Origin: Gymnothorax reevesii
Taxonomy: Eukaryota; Chordata; Actinopteri; Anguilliformes; Muraenidae
Assembly (NCBI GenBank): GCA_029721435.1
Contig: CM056592.1
Span: 32,747,611 to 32,811,610 of the forward strand
DNA length: 64,000 nucleotides
Reading direction: 5' to 3'
In this document: positions 55,201-63,600 of the stretch, piece by piece
Layout of the letters: each line of letters begins with the position of its first letter
Numbering within the stretch: the first letter of the stretch is position 1
Program-made: the position numbers and the translations under genes
The notes under the pieces: model-generated
What the model was told of the DNA's origin: nothing
Seen by the model: the letters and a program-made list of their open reading frames with translations, nothing else
Database searches by the model: none

Positions 55201-56369
55201 AAAGTACAGGGAGCTGCTGGTGAGTGCATTTGTTGAAATCATGAAAATAGAGGGTTGATTCCCCCACCTCCCTTTTCTGAAAATGTAGAATGGCAAATCA
55301 TGCATGTATAGAAGATCTCTAATGACTGAGCTCGGGATATCAAATTTGTGAATGAAGTGTAGTAATTTTTTTTTATTACAAGGCTTTGGTTAGGAGTAAA
55401 GGAAAATTAATACACATTTATGAATGTGATATCTCAGGCTCATGAATTTGAGATCCTATTTATTCCATAAATGTCAGCATCGTGTCATTTCGAAAATGGA
55501 AAAAAAGTCCTTGCTTCTGTTCAATTAAGTGGAATTAATCATTTGCTCACTAGCATACTAAGGGCTTATGTTTTTTTAACTAATAATCCAAGTTTCCGTG
55601 GTAACAGTTACATGTGTAGCTTACTACTTTAATGGTGAAAAGTGTTAGCATTCTCGCGAGGGAATGATTCATCCCATTGACTGGAATAGACCACCTACTA
55701 GAAGCTAACACTTGGGATGGTTAACAGTTACCAGCAGGTTTGGTAACGTTACTGTTGTGAAGATGTAGATTGATGTATGCCAATGAACAGAATCTGACCA
55801 ATCGCGATGCAAGAAAGCTGTATTACACTTTTAATGTCAAACCTGTTTATCATGGCTGTGTCACATCAATTTTTAATCATGTATGAGATAAATGAAAATA
55901 CGTAATTGTTTTTTACAAATATGATATCAAACGTTAGCTTTGTGTCTGCTTCTTATCACTACACAGTGTATTGGAATTGGGTCAGGGCATGAGGGTTTAT
56001 GTGTGGTGAAAGTGGCTGCCTTGTAGCTATCCAGTTGACCAATGGGGGTCACTAGTGAGCAATGAACCACTGTCCTACATCACAATACCCTGCCATACCT
56101 ATGAAATTCTTGAGCCATTTTTGCAATCCCTGGTGCAACATAACGTGTGAGTCTTTGTTTAAAAAGGCATGCGTTGCAATGTCTTTTCATTGCTTGACCA
56201 TGCTCTGTAATCTCTCAGAATTTTGAAATTAAAAGCTTTGTGATCATTACAGAAGCACCCGTTCATCTTGATGTATGAAGAACGGACGGTGGATGTCGCT
56301 GGTTACGTGTGTAAAATCCTGGATCAGATGCCCTCGACTCCCAGCTCCCCCATGTACGTGGATTCGTAG
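25096..56369 (+). CDS. map2k4: map2k4: dual-specificity MAP kinase kinase 4 (MKK4/SEK1), 11 coding exons
   Basis: Coding exons are 25096-25231, 40397-40499, 46965-47139, 47947-48066, 49205-49324, 49439-49490, 50620-50747, 52836-52913, 54132-54280, 55174-55219 and 56253-56369: 1224 bases, 407 residues (human 399). Cytoplasmic/nuclear kinase that phosphorylates JNK and p38. Layout: Ser-rich N-terminus; MAPK docking site [10 protein letters not shown] (46-55); glycine loop GRGAYGSV; catalytic lysine K138; HRD aspartate D236; DFG at 254-256; activation-loop S264 and T268 (human S257 and T261) in [12 protein letters not shown]-terminal MAP3K-docking (DVD) region in about the last 45 residues; end SSPMYVDS. 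All junctions are GT-AG and in phase; nothing disabling. ATG 25096 has A at -3 and G at +4. Whether this is a or b of a teleost pair is not decidable here. Confidence 0.97.
27790..28965 (+). pseudogene. piggyBac-type transposase remnant
   Basis: Within map2k4 intron 1, same strand. One frame reads [20 protein letters not shown], then [17 protein letters not shown]; a later one reads [34 protein letters not shown] and [13 protein letters not shown]. These match the DDE_Tnp_1_7 (piggyBac) transposase middle and the MGGVD block that precedes the C-terminus. Frames change at least three times, sequence between the blocks is missing, and the cysteine-rich C-terminal finger is frameshifted near 28760-28810. 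TTAA-flanked ends were not identified. Dead copy rather than a domesticated gene. Confidence 0.8.
30255..30292. repeat. TTTA tetranucleotide microsatellite
   Basis: About nine TTTA units with one CATT variant, directly left of the Tc1 end at 30307. Confidence 0.9.
30344..30891 (+). mobile_element. Helitron-like non-autonomous element, TTCGCC family
   Basis: Starts TCTTCGCCAGCG after an A and ends CTAG before a T, inside the left part of a Tc1 element. The 5' motif recurs inverted near the 3' end as CGTTGGCGAAGG (30852-30863), followed by a hairpin (GCGCTC-TACC-GAGTGC) and CCGTTCTAG. The 5' motif itself also folds (TTCGCCAGCG with CGCTGACGAA). The interior has CTGTCTGTCTGTCTG, AACTCAAAAAGTACC and AGGTCAAGGTCA motifs. 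No coding capacity. Confidence 0.75.
30976..31523 (-). mobile_element. Second Tc1/mariner-family element, internally deleted
   Basis: The ends are TACACTGCCCGGCCAAAAAA and the inverted counterpart TTTTTTTTGGCCAGGCAGTG then TA, flanked by TA. On the minus strand [20 protein letters not shown] (31180-31240) resembles the SPDLNxIExxWDxL block of mariner-like transposases with the first residues altered. Length of about 545 bases means most of the transposase is deleted. Confidence 0.85.
34194..34226 (+). CDS. map2k4: map2k4 candidate alternative cassette exon (33 nt, 11 residues)
   Basis: A pyrimidine-rich tract ending CTCTCCACCTCAG precedes the exon and GTAAGC follows. Its 33 bases keep phase 1 at both ends, so with exon 1 (ending G) and exon 2 (starting GT AAA) the junctions read [20 protein letters not shown]. 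Human MAP2K4 has, as I recall, a longer isoform with an 11-residue insert at this same junction that also begins FQIN and ends QS; that is from memory. The insertion lies directly before the basic MAPK docking site. It would give a 418-residue isoform. Confidence 0.78.
34358..34517. mobile_element. Short inverted-repeat element (MITE), copy B
   Basis: The left arm TTAAGCCGCTTGCACAC is matched at the right by GTGTGCAAGCAGCTTTA. Internal blocks ACTACATTCAAAGTCA, GCAAAGAGGCGAATG and TTTCGCG correspond to the copy at 4421-4515 (CAGATTACATTCATAGTCAA, GCAAAGACGCGAATA). It sits 131 bases after the cassette exon. Confidence 0.78.
34977..35615 (+). mobile_element. Helitron-like element, CCCCGAACGCC family, copy 1
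   Basis: Starts TCCCCGAACGCC after an A; the exact inverse, GGCGTTCGGGGA, lies at about 35568-35579. It is followed by the hairpin GCCGTC-GCCTCT-GACGGC, then ATAAGCCTAG and T. The interior contains duplicated phrases (TTTGTCC-ATTGACATGAAA and TTTGTCCGATTGACCT) and no open frame of note. The second copy at 59623-60145 aligns along its length, with this copy having an extra partial duplication of about 120 bases. Confidence 0.8.
36245..36300 (-). mobile_element. Helitron-like 3' end in reverse orientation
   Basis: Read on the minus strand the end is TTAGCGAAGGCACTT, hairpin GCGCTC-TCT-GAGCGC, then AGCTCTAG and T, matching the 3' end at 30852-30891 in order and spacing. The 5' end of this copy was not located, so its extent to the right is unknown. 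Confidence 0.55.
37352..37584. mobile_element. Inverted-repeat element with TTTAAAGGGCATCTA ends
   Basis: The left end TTTAAAGGGCATCTAAAGT is mirrored at the right by CTCTAGATGCCCTTTAA. The 200-base interior has no coding sequence. Superfamily unassigned. Confidence 0.7.
38622..38825. mobile_element. hAT-type non-autonomous element with 8-bp target duplication
   Basis: The ends are CAGGAGTCCCCAATCTTTCC at the left and, at the right, a sequence whose complement begins CAGGGGTCCCCAATCTTTCC. Flanked by perfect TTTTAAAG duplications (38614-38621 and 38826-38833). The interior is largely self-complementary around AAGCAGCTACACAC. No transposase. Confidence 0.93.
40397..40499 (+). CDS. map2k4: map2k4 exon 2 (MAPK docking site)
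   Basis: 103 bases in phase 1/2, from CCCTCTCAG| to CACAT|GTAAGT. Encodes the remainder of G46 followed by KRKALKLNF, the basic-hydrophobic D-site that binds JNK and p38, and then [16 protein letters not shown]. The segment after ARFTLN differs from the human PNPTGVQ stretch as I recall it. Confidence 0.95.
42303..42640 (+). mobile_element. Dispersed element with 5' hairpin (AGCTCACCTGAC family)
   Basis: Opens with a hairpin (AGCTCACCTGAC paired with GTCAGATGAGCT), followed by TTATATCATGGCC, CTGTCGTTCGTCG and the NNATGGCTGCCACGGCGGCCAT block. A reverse-oriented relative lies at 7338-7551. The 3' end is not defined because another element starts near 42640. No coding capacity. Confidence 0.65.
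42640..42905 (+). mobile_element. Helitron-like element ending CTCTTGTTA
   Basis: Begins around TCCTCCAAAGAGGAAAGGAGG (self-complementary), then CATTATGTCGACACC and CCGTCCGTCG repeats, and ends GCCACGCTCTGCGTTGCTC then TTGTTA. The last part matches the end of the 22636-23272 element in pattern (TATGCACCG...GGTGCTCTTGTTA). Boundaries approximate. Confidence 0.55.
44303..44726. mobile_element. Inverted-repeat element with AGGCCCGTTTCCACC ends
   Basis: The left arm AGGCCCGTTTCCACCAAAGA then AGTTCCTGGTAAAATT is mirrored by AAAATTACCCTGAAGTTCCT then GCAGTGGAAATAGGCCT. Interior GC-rich, non-coding. The ends suggest a PIF/Harbinger-like MITE, but the target duplication is unclear. Confidence 0.7.
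46965..47139 (+). CDS. map2k4: map2k4 exon 3 (glycine loop and catalytic lysine)
   Basis: 175 bases in phase 2/0, from TCCCCAG| to GTTAAG|GTGATT. Encodes [17 protein letters not shown], the start of the kinase domain with [11 protein letters not shown], and IMAVK with catalytic lysine 138. Confidence 0.96.
47140..47946 (+). other. map2k4: map2k4 intron 3 with CA microsatellite
   Basis: An 807-base intron; a CA-rich microsatellite runs 47322-47357. No other feature recognised. Confidence 0.9.
47947..48066 (+). CDS. map2k4: map2k4 exon 4
   Basis: 40 codons in phase 0/0, between CACGATGCAG| and GAG|GTCAGC. Encodes [20 protein letters not shown], including the alpha-C helix, through QFYGALFRE. 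Confidence 0.96.
48067..49204 (+). other. map2k4: map2k4 intron 4, largely an inserted DNA transposon
   Basis: 48222-48983 is a separate element (listed). The remaining sequence has no recognisable features; the intron ends in a long pyrimidine tract and CCAG. Confidence 0.85.
48222..48983. mobile_element. DNA transposon fragment with TGATCAGCC ends
   Basis: The left end TTTGATCAGCCGCAACATTA then AAACCACTTGCC is mirrored at the right by GTCAGTGGTTTTAATGTT then TTGGCTTGTCA. Inside is a perfect-length duplication of 35 bases beginning GTAGCCTTTCAGTCCAT at 48566 and 48601. No transposase recognised. It fills two thirds of map2k4 intron 4. Confidence 0.7.
49205..49324 (+). CDS. map2k4: map2k4 exon 5
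   Basis: 40 codons in phase 0/0, between TTTTCCAG| and TTAGCT|GTGAGT. Encodes [20 protein letters not shown] (hinge region) through [10 protein letters not shown]. Confidence 0.96.
49439..49490 (+). CDS. map2k4: map2k4 exon 6
   Basis: 52 bases in phase 0/1, between TTATTTCAG| and AGAG|GTAAGT. Encodes [17 protein letters not shown], the helix leading to the HRD motif, whose aspartate codon is completed in exon 7. Confidence 0.96.
49491..50619 (+). other. map2k4: map2k4 intron 6
   Basis: A 1.1-kb intron. 49550-49740 holds a decayed dispersed-repeat phrase (GTCCGTCCGTCTGTTTGTAC, AACCATAACTGAAGAAG) similar in style to the Helitron-like elements elsewhere. No other feature. Confidence 0.7.
50620..50747 (+). 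CDS. map2k4: map2k4 exon 7 (catalytic and activation loops)
   Basis: 128 bases in phase 1/0, between CCCTCCCAG| and ATGGCG|GTACGT. Encodes D236 of [16 protein letters not shown] (254-256), and the activation loop [16 protein letters not shown] with S264 and T268, the residues phosphorylated by MAP3Ks. Confidence 0.97.
50748..52835 (+). other. map2k4: map2k4 intron 7
   Basis: A 2.1-kb intron. A poly-C run lies near 51107-51118 and a T/A-rich run near 51600. No exon or element with definable ends recognised. Confidence 0.8.
52836..52913 (+). CDS. map2k4: map2k4 exon 8
   Basis: 26 codons in phase 0/0, between GTTCCTTCAG| and ACACTC|GTGAGT. Encodes [20 protein letters not shown], including the APE motif completion and the DVWSLG subdomain IX aspartate. 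Confidence 0.96.
52914..54131 (+). other. map2k4: map2k4 intron 8 with decayed tandem-like repeats
   Basis: 53310-54030 repeats a theme of CACAGTGACCTT, then an ACACT-AGT-TTGATATTAGGCTCAAAT segment, then ACTCCATAG-TGTGCCTTTT at spacings of about 200 bases in at least three diverged copies. Not coding. Confidence 0.65.
54132..54280 (+). CDS. map2k4: map2k4 exon 9
   Basis: 149 bases in phase 0/2, between TGCATTCCAG| and CTGTG|GTGAGT. Encodes [20 protein letters not shown] and the [14 protein letters not shown] segment. Confidence 0.96.
54651..55071. mobile_element. Tc1-family MITE in map2k4 intron 9
   Basis: The ends are TACAATACCAGTCAGAAGTT then TGGACATGCC and, inverted, GTGTTTCCAAACTTTTGAAT then GGTGCTATA, each terminating in TA. 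421 bases, no transposase. Confidence 0.85.
55174..55219 (+). CDS. map2k4: map2k4 exon 10
   Basis: 46 bases in phase 2/0, between CTTTTCAAG| and CTGCTG|GTGAGT. Encodes [15 protein letters not shown], including the subdomain XI arginine and the start of the DVD region. Confidence 0.95.
55220..56252 (+). other. map2k4: map2k4 intron 10
   Basis: A 1.0-kb intron with no recognised element. It contains a phrase (TGACCAATGGGGG, CACAATACCCTGCCATACCT) that resembles 53690-53720 in intron 8 in reverse orientation, suggesting shared repeat material. Confidence 0.6.
56253..56369 (+). CDS. map2k4: map2k4 exon 11 with stop
   Basis: 38 codons plus TAG (56367-56369), after TCATTACAG|. Encodes [20 protein letters not shown], then [18 protein letters not shown]. 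The C-terminal DVD region that binds upstream MAP3Ks is complete; one extra serine follows the VD end as I recall it in human. Confidence 0.96.
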   Translation, partial: KHPFILMYEERTVDVAGYVCKILDQMPSTPSSPMYVDS

Positions 56370-56878
56370 CCAGACTGGGTGCATTAAAGGGATCTGCAAA
56401 ACACAGCCATGATGTACAGATGTTTTAATGTTTACTGTGTCTCAAGTTTCCTGAAGACCTTTGCTGTAAGAGTGGTGTTAAAATCAACCGTTTTGTATCG
56501 GTGGTCGTCTTGCTGTATATAAAGGTGTTTATATATTTTTTTTAAATAATAATTTTGTGTGGAGAGCATAGGCTGTAAATCATGAATAATGTCCTGAGGG
56601 TTGGGGAAAATTGATGAAGAGTTATTTGAATGTTCAGTGTTTGCCTTCTACAAGGCAATTTATAAGTTCTTTTTGCCTTACCACATTCATGACAAAAAGG
56701 ATAGAGAATAATTGGCTTTAAAAACTCATAATTGATGTTACAAGATTGGACTTATTTATATTTTAAGAAAAAAAGTATGCATATATTTTAAATGTCAATG
56801 AATGGAATTTACCAAAAATATTCGCTGGAGGCGGGGAGTTTGGGACACGTGAGGTATGAACTTAGGTTCATGCATCTG

Positions 56879-56884
56879 AATAAA
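56879..56884 (+). terminator. map2k4: Candidate map2k4 polyadenylation signal
   Basis: AATAAA lies 510 bases after the stop codon in AT-rich 3' UTR sequence, with T/GT-rich DNA downstream. Other candidates lie further on (for example 59574), so a longer 3' UTR is possible. Confidence 0.5.
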
Positions 56885-56899
56885 GGTTTGCATTAACAG

Positions 56900-59620
56900 T
56901 TTGTTCTAATATACATTGCAGATGTGTGTACATTTGCATAAAAAGTCTTGGACAACTTAAGCTTTGTAAATAAATAAGTATGCAAATTTTGTCCAATTCA
57001 AACAAACATTGAAATGTGTAAAGTTGCTTTATTTCCTTAATATGCAGAAAAATGGTTCTCGTATGTATTTAGTTTGTAAATATATTTTTTTGAAATGTCA
57101 AGATTCTATTTACCACAGAAGAATTTTCTCAGTGTTTGCCACAGATTGTTCAACCATGATGGTAAATATGTGCATATTTCCCTTTGAACTGAATGCAGTT
57201 AGATTATTTCAGCTCGTGCTATGATGCTATTAACATATTGTCCATTTGGCCCTCATTTAAGGTCCAATATTATTTCTCCCCCTCAAGTACTGAAATTATT
57301 GGATGTCCAAAAGCCTTTTAGCAAAAACCTCCATAAAAATCAATATTTTTATGCCATTAACTTCCTGCCTATCTCTCTCCTCTGACGCACAAGAGGCCCC
57401 CTTATTGGCTAATAAACTCCGCTCTGTTTGGGCTGTGAGCAACACAGGGGAAAAGTAAGTAAAATACACTGAACAGGGATGCGCCATTAGTTGCATTGTT
57501 ATTTTTTTAAAGCCTGATTAGGATCTCTGGTGAGACAGGGCAAACAGGCGAGCTCGGGCCTTTTGTTTTTCGGGGAATGTAGGGTACCTTATGTGGTCTT
57601 TGTGGTGATTATAAATAATTGTTTATTTAAAAATGCAAATATAGCATTCCTGTTAATTACGTATGATTTTCTACCTACATTTACAGAAAGATTTTGCGTC
57701 CTCCTCCATCTTGAAAACCGTTTGTGATCTCAGCACCCGTAGCTTCATGGTGCTACTTAGCAGTCACTGGTTGCTCACTGCTGTATCTTTCCGAATGCAG
57801 ACGGTTATCAGGGCGTCGCTCGCCTTTGGTTTGATCCTTTCTCAGGGTTTGAACTTGCTAAGAATTCCACATACAGCTTCTTGCCTATATGCCATATAGT
57901 AAACGTGTTTGGGTCTTCGGACATTTCCGGTATCTTTTCAATGAGCTGCATCAGGGAAAGCGGAATCCTCACCTTTTAACCAATGATTACTCTCAACTAC
58001 TTCCCATTTACTTGGCTTGATCAGCAATCAAACAATCGATTTGCTCAATCACCAGCGCCACATTTACGTTTGTCAAGATGTACATCTCCTAGCTGGATAA
58101 TATCCTAAAATTATTTATCTCCCCTCCATTTATAATTAGCTACATCATCATTGCTAGACGGAGAAAAGGATTCTCTTCCGTCTTTTTTTTTTTTTTTTTG
58201 CCGTAACTGGAAACTGAATTCTCCACACAAATTTTATCCAGGCATCATTTCAACTACAGGTATTGCCTCTGACATTTTGTTGGTGTTCGTTTGAGACTGC
58301 ATCAGGTGTGATTCAGTGAGAAGAAAAGGTGCACGCTTGCTTATTCAAGGAAGGGCAGGCCAGTCGAGCGAGGCTGTGGAAGGGAGAAAGGCTCTCAGAC
58401 AGCTGGTCAACATGATTGATGCAGAGCAGGTTTGTCAGTGTTGTGAAAAATCTCAGTAATTTCTAATTGAGTGTTCTGAATGCTGCGGTGGACATGGGGC
58501 AAGTCAAATGCCCAGCTTGGGGTTCTTCAGAGTCAAACTTTATGCCGTTACCACTCAGTGCAGATGGACTGAATTGGGAAGATTATTTTCCAGTCCTGTG
58601 GGCGCTGAATCTCGCCCAAAGGGGGCAGGTGAATGTCCTGACTCTCCCTGCTCTCCTCCCAGGCTCAACATGCTGCAGGGTACATCAGGATCAGGGCCCA
58701 GAGGCCAAACTCTCATTATATCTGTTTATTTCTACTGCAATTTAGGGTTTTTATGAGAGTTAGGCGGCAGAACTCAAAAAATGTCAATGTGAGCTGACAC
58801 TGCGCTGTGCTGGTCACCAGCTGGTAACTTGAGCATATAAAATGGTTTTAAAATGGGGGGGAAGAGCTTTTTTATTTTTTTTAAATTCCAGGATTATTTT
58901 ATGAATGGCTGCAGATCGTGTTCAACGTTATTTAATCAACTGATTTATACAATGACTTTAATGGAAAGTGTGCCAATTTTGCGAATGGAGTTGTAAAGGT
59001 ATGCTGCATCACTGACATTGTTCACGGTTAGTAAAAAGTTGATTTTCCCCAGATTTGAAATGTATATAATGAACATTCATGTTTTATTGTGCAGTTGTGG
59101 AAGTTGTACAGAATGATAAGTCTTAAAGCAGACCATTTCTAATTGCGAATATCAGTATACGAATGTCAATTTGTATAAATAATGAGTATCACATGTTTGT
59201 ATTTTTAAGGGGTCGCATCATGTGCAATGTTCGCACGAATGTGGAGATTGTATATTTGTATGATGTGAACATTAATACCATTTTCTTTTGAAAAGGAAAC
59301 AAAATATAAATTACAAAACGATAAAGATAGATGTTCTGAGGATGTTGTCTTCTATGCTTAATAGCACAGTAATGTAACTCTTGAATTTAAAGAGCTCCTG
59401 GGAATTTTAACCTTACTTCCTACACATATTTAAGAAATTAGCCGTGGAATCTAAATGTTCATGGGTTCAAAATGACATCATATCTGCCTGCAGGTCAGCT
59501 GTAATAACGATGAGACTGTGGCCTCGTCATCATGTTCTGTAACGTCTGGAAACAAACTGTGGCGAAAAACGTGAAATAAAAAAAAATCATTGAATAAGAA
59601 AGGAGACTGATTACTATTTA
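56900..59620. other. Downstream DNA, no gene recognised
   Basis: May include a longer map2k4 3' UTR. A poly-T run lies at 58182-58199. Open frames at 57009, 57530, 58467 and others lack recognisable domains. Confidence 0.5.
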
Positions 59621-59622
59621 TA

Positions 59623-60145
59623 TTCCCGAATGGCATTTCGGGGATATTATGTTTTTGGTCTGACTGCCGCCGTGCCGCCTTACGTGTTACCGCGATAACT
59701 TCAGTAATATTTCAATTAGAAATTTCATCTTTTGCATATAACTAAGTATCATAAAGAGGACGAACTAACTCGATTTTGGACAATTTACAATTTTTAGATT
59801 GGCAACCAGGGGCCTTAAACTGAAAAATCGCAAAATCAATTTTTGCCATATCTTTGGAACAATTTGTCCAATTGACATGAAACTATGAGCAACTGCGAGG
59901 TCATGACCTCACAATGTGTCACATGATGACATCATACCTGCATGGTTCAATATTTTGCCACCAGGTGGAGCTTTGTGATGGAAAATTACCATTTTGCCCA
60001 TATCTTCAGAACCATTTGTCCGATTGACCTGAAATTACGTGCAAATGAAAGTCTATTCAAGGTCTATTCAAGGATTGGGGAATTGGAGGATTTGGGGCGT
60101 TCAGGGATATAACCCAAGCTGTCGCCTCCGACAGCATAAGCCTAG
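59623..60145 (+). mobile_element. Helitron-like element, CCCCGAACGCC family, copy 2
   Basis: Starts TTCCCGAATGGC after an A and ends CTAG before TT. Aligns along its length with copy 1 (34977-35615): TATTATGTTTTTGGTC near the start, AATATTTCAATTAGAAATTT, and TTTGTCCAATTGACATGAAA. The 3' hairpin is GCTGTC-GCCTCC-GACAGC, differing from copy 1 by a paired change. Non-coding. Confidence 0.8.
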
Positions 60146-60509
60146 TTTAAAAATGTCTTATGATGATTATGATTAGTATTAGAAGTGTTTGTAGTTTTAC
60201 TACTGTCTGCATTCAAAAATGTCAGATTTCAAGCATCATTTTAGACCTTCATTTTTCTATTTCAGAGTTCTATTATGTAACAAATTTATGGAGTTTCCAA
60301 GATTACAAGAATAATAGATTTTTCTACCTTTGTTTTAATATTTGGTCAGCTGTGAAAATGTACTGTCAGCGTTTTTTTTCCTTCTAATGTCGACTCAAGT
60401 GGCCATTTTATTATTATTATTATTATTATTATTGTTCTACGTCGTAGCCGTCGCCTGTTACATGGGTTTGTAAGATGTTTACTTGTGTACCGGTAGGTTA
60501 TGCCGTCAG

Positions 60510-60676
60510 TCAAGACACAAAAGGACCTTGAACAGGCAGCACCTTTCGCAGTATGTGGGCTGTTCCAAGGAGTGTTGACTTTTGCAGCGTTTGTGAGTTA
60601 TAGCGGACATCAAGTTGGTCAAGGTTTGTTGTAAGGTCATGTTGGATAGACCCTAAGGCCCCAATCACCACAGTTG
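60510..60676 (-). mobile_element. Non-LTR retrotransposon C-terminal scrap
   Basis: On the minus strand the frame reads TTVVIGALGSIQHDL, then QTLQKSTLLGTAHILRKVL, ending at a stop near 60510. The VIGALG and LQKxxLLGTAxILRKVL blocks are typical of the C-terminal end of RT proteins from a common fish/invertebrate LINE group. Only this end is present. Confidence 0.65.
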
Positions 60677-60679
60677 TCA

Positions 60680-63600
60680 TTATTTATTTATTTAGTTATT
60701 TATTTATTATTATTTTTATCATTAATTTTTGGTTTTTGGGAATGAGTGTGGCAATAGAAGATTTCGTGTCATTTTAGGATTAGATTACAATGCAACACTC
60801 CTAATGAATGACTCAAACCAACTCGCCGGCTGGACTGCATGGGCTCACTCAGTTGTGCCGAGCCGCTCTGTCATCAGTCAGTGACTCCTCAGTGACTTCA
60901 TCGCTCTCTCTTTGTCCACAGCATGTCAGTGATGTCATTTTAAAGGCAGAAATTCCTACATGTTCGTTTATATTAATGCGCATACTAACCAAATTAAAGA
61001 GCACGCAGTATTTCCATCTATGTCCTGAGCTTTGTGCTGTACTTACAGCCCTTTACAACTGTGTCTCCAAATTTTTAATGGCACTGCACTGGATTCTGTC
61101 TGCATCTTTAAAATTTTGATTCTTAAGTAAACTCTTTTTGTTTAAATCAGTGACATTTTTATATCTGAGGTAGTTACTTTATGTGATGTGAAATACTGCT
61201 TGAATGCAGTATGAATGTGTGTGTTGAGCTTCATGTAATTACACTACAGATTTCCTTTGTAGTTTTTTTGAACTTTTTAAGCATTATAGTGCTGTCCGTA
61301 CCTATGGTTAATGCAAGAAAAGTCATTTTCTTTGAGTAGTAGTATACATCTCCCTACATTTAGACAGTTACAATTCAAATTTTATGTGTAGGATTGAATG
61401 ATTTTGGTGCTAAGAGCCATCTGGTTTTCATTGTTGATGGGTGACCAGTAAATCAAATTAACCTTTTTTTAATTACATTATATGGCCAATGGACTGGAAC
61501 TCCTCCATTTCGGTGTAATTTCTGCTGAAATTCAATTCTCTCTCTTACTGCTCAAAGTAAAATACATCTACAAACTCCCCAAGTTAAATGACTACAACCT
61601 AGTATTTGAAGAGATTTGATGTTACAAGCTTGAGCATCCCAATGCTAAGACCATGGCGGAAAATCACTGACTCAAGATCATCCTATGCTTGAAAATTTTC
61701 CGCTGGTTAGGAACTAGGTTATTGGGCGAAAACAAAAAGTATTTATTGAAGGCAATGGGAAACATTTGCAGACCACTACATTGATTCTGATTATTATCTT
61801 TCCATGAATTTGTTTCATAATCTGCTATTACTCCAGTGAAATGTAGATAGAAATTTTGAGAACATCACAGATGTAGTTCTATCTTTTGACTCCATTGAAC
61901 TCTTATTACCATCTAGGAAATGTTTGCTGATGGCAGGACCGAGTAACTATCCTTAATTCATTGATGTCATTTTAAATTCAAAAGTATTGGGACAATGATG
62001 CAATATTTATTGTTCTATCCCAGTACTCCGATGCATGGAATTTAAATAAAACAATAGATGCCAAAAGTGCTGGCTGTGGGGATTCATTTCTCGATTCTTT
62101 CAGGCACGTTGGTTGCTGTATGCATGAGTTGCTTTGATTTGTACACAAGATGGTGTCATTTCTTCACGTCTCATCTCATAAAACCCACAAATTTGTCAGC
62201 TGTCAGCTCTTTAAGGGGACCTATAGCTGAGCAAAATGCCTATTTGGTTCAAAATTTTAGTTTTGAGGTAAGAACATGGCGTGGTCCTTCAAATACTCCG
62301 TAATATGGAGTCGTGTTTTGAAGGAAACATTTGTCTCGACCACTGTCTTCAAGGCTGGAACAGCTGTGAGTGTGGGTGACTTTCAATGATGGCTAGTGAG
62401 GAATTGCTTCCATTCTTATGAAACTTGGCATAAAGGCAGGGGCACACTCTGAAAGGCCATCACGAAATGGACAGAAAACGTGTGAAACAGAGTGAAAAAT
62501 GCACACTAGGACTTGGGGGGGAAAGAAGAAAGTAATAGACGCTCGACAAGCATGTAAAACTATGGAAGAAACACAGATTGAAGAAGAGGGAGTTACTTAT
62601 GAGGCTGGTGTCTTTTAAGGAGGTAAGAAAATCCTAAAAAAAACAATAAAAACAAAATACTAAATGTATTCCTCATGAGAACATTACTGTCAAACTTCGC
62701 ATTATCACTGCCAAACTAAAATCGCATTTTTCGAAAAATACAGATTTCTCTGCAACTGTACATCCAATTAACTTAGTCTGTATAGAGCTCTTTTTGTGAT
62801 ATGTTCCTCTGAATATGAGTAAATCACAATATGCATATTTAATTAGCTGTTTCCCACTGAAATTGATTAAAGGGGGTCAAAATCAATATTAGAACAGGGA
62901 AACCTGGAAAAAAAGGCTTTGTAGTGACATTAGGAATGGTTTTTTTTTGTTTTTTGTTTTTGTTTTTCACATTACAACTGATATTACTGTTTATTTATCT
63001 CAATAACTGCGTTTCTCTAAGTGTCTATATATTCATTAAAACAGTAGTCGCTATGGCAACCACTGATGTGGTGCTACAGAATGTCAGTGTTTTAAGTTGC
63101 AATTTCTAATAGAATTATTTTGATAATAATTCTTAGTTTAAAAAGTCCCCTGAACCTGATTGTCACTCTCATGTCTTCAAACTCAAGGTGCTTGAGAACA
63201 GAACCTAAATACAGCCTCACTGTCCAATTAATTATGGCGCTCACTACACATTGTAATTTTGTACTAATGTGACGTATCACTTTGCACGTATATGTTAAGT
63301 TATTGTGCTATGTGGACAATAGAAAACTGTTGTGCAGGAGGATGATACTTCACTTTATCTAAATCATTTACTGGATGACTGTCTATCACAGGCTCTGCCT
63401 TCAAACTGTACAACATGGCGGCACCTGAAACCTACACCATCGTGTTTCGCAATGCGTCACCTGTAGCTTGAGGAAAGTCAATGGCCGATGTCATACTGAC
63501 TGGGTTCATTTTTTTTTCTACGGCTTGTCAGTGACATGAGAGCTCAATTTCCTGCATGTTACGCCCCATATGGAAGCACTGCAGTGACTCTGCTGAACTG

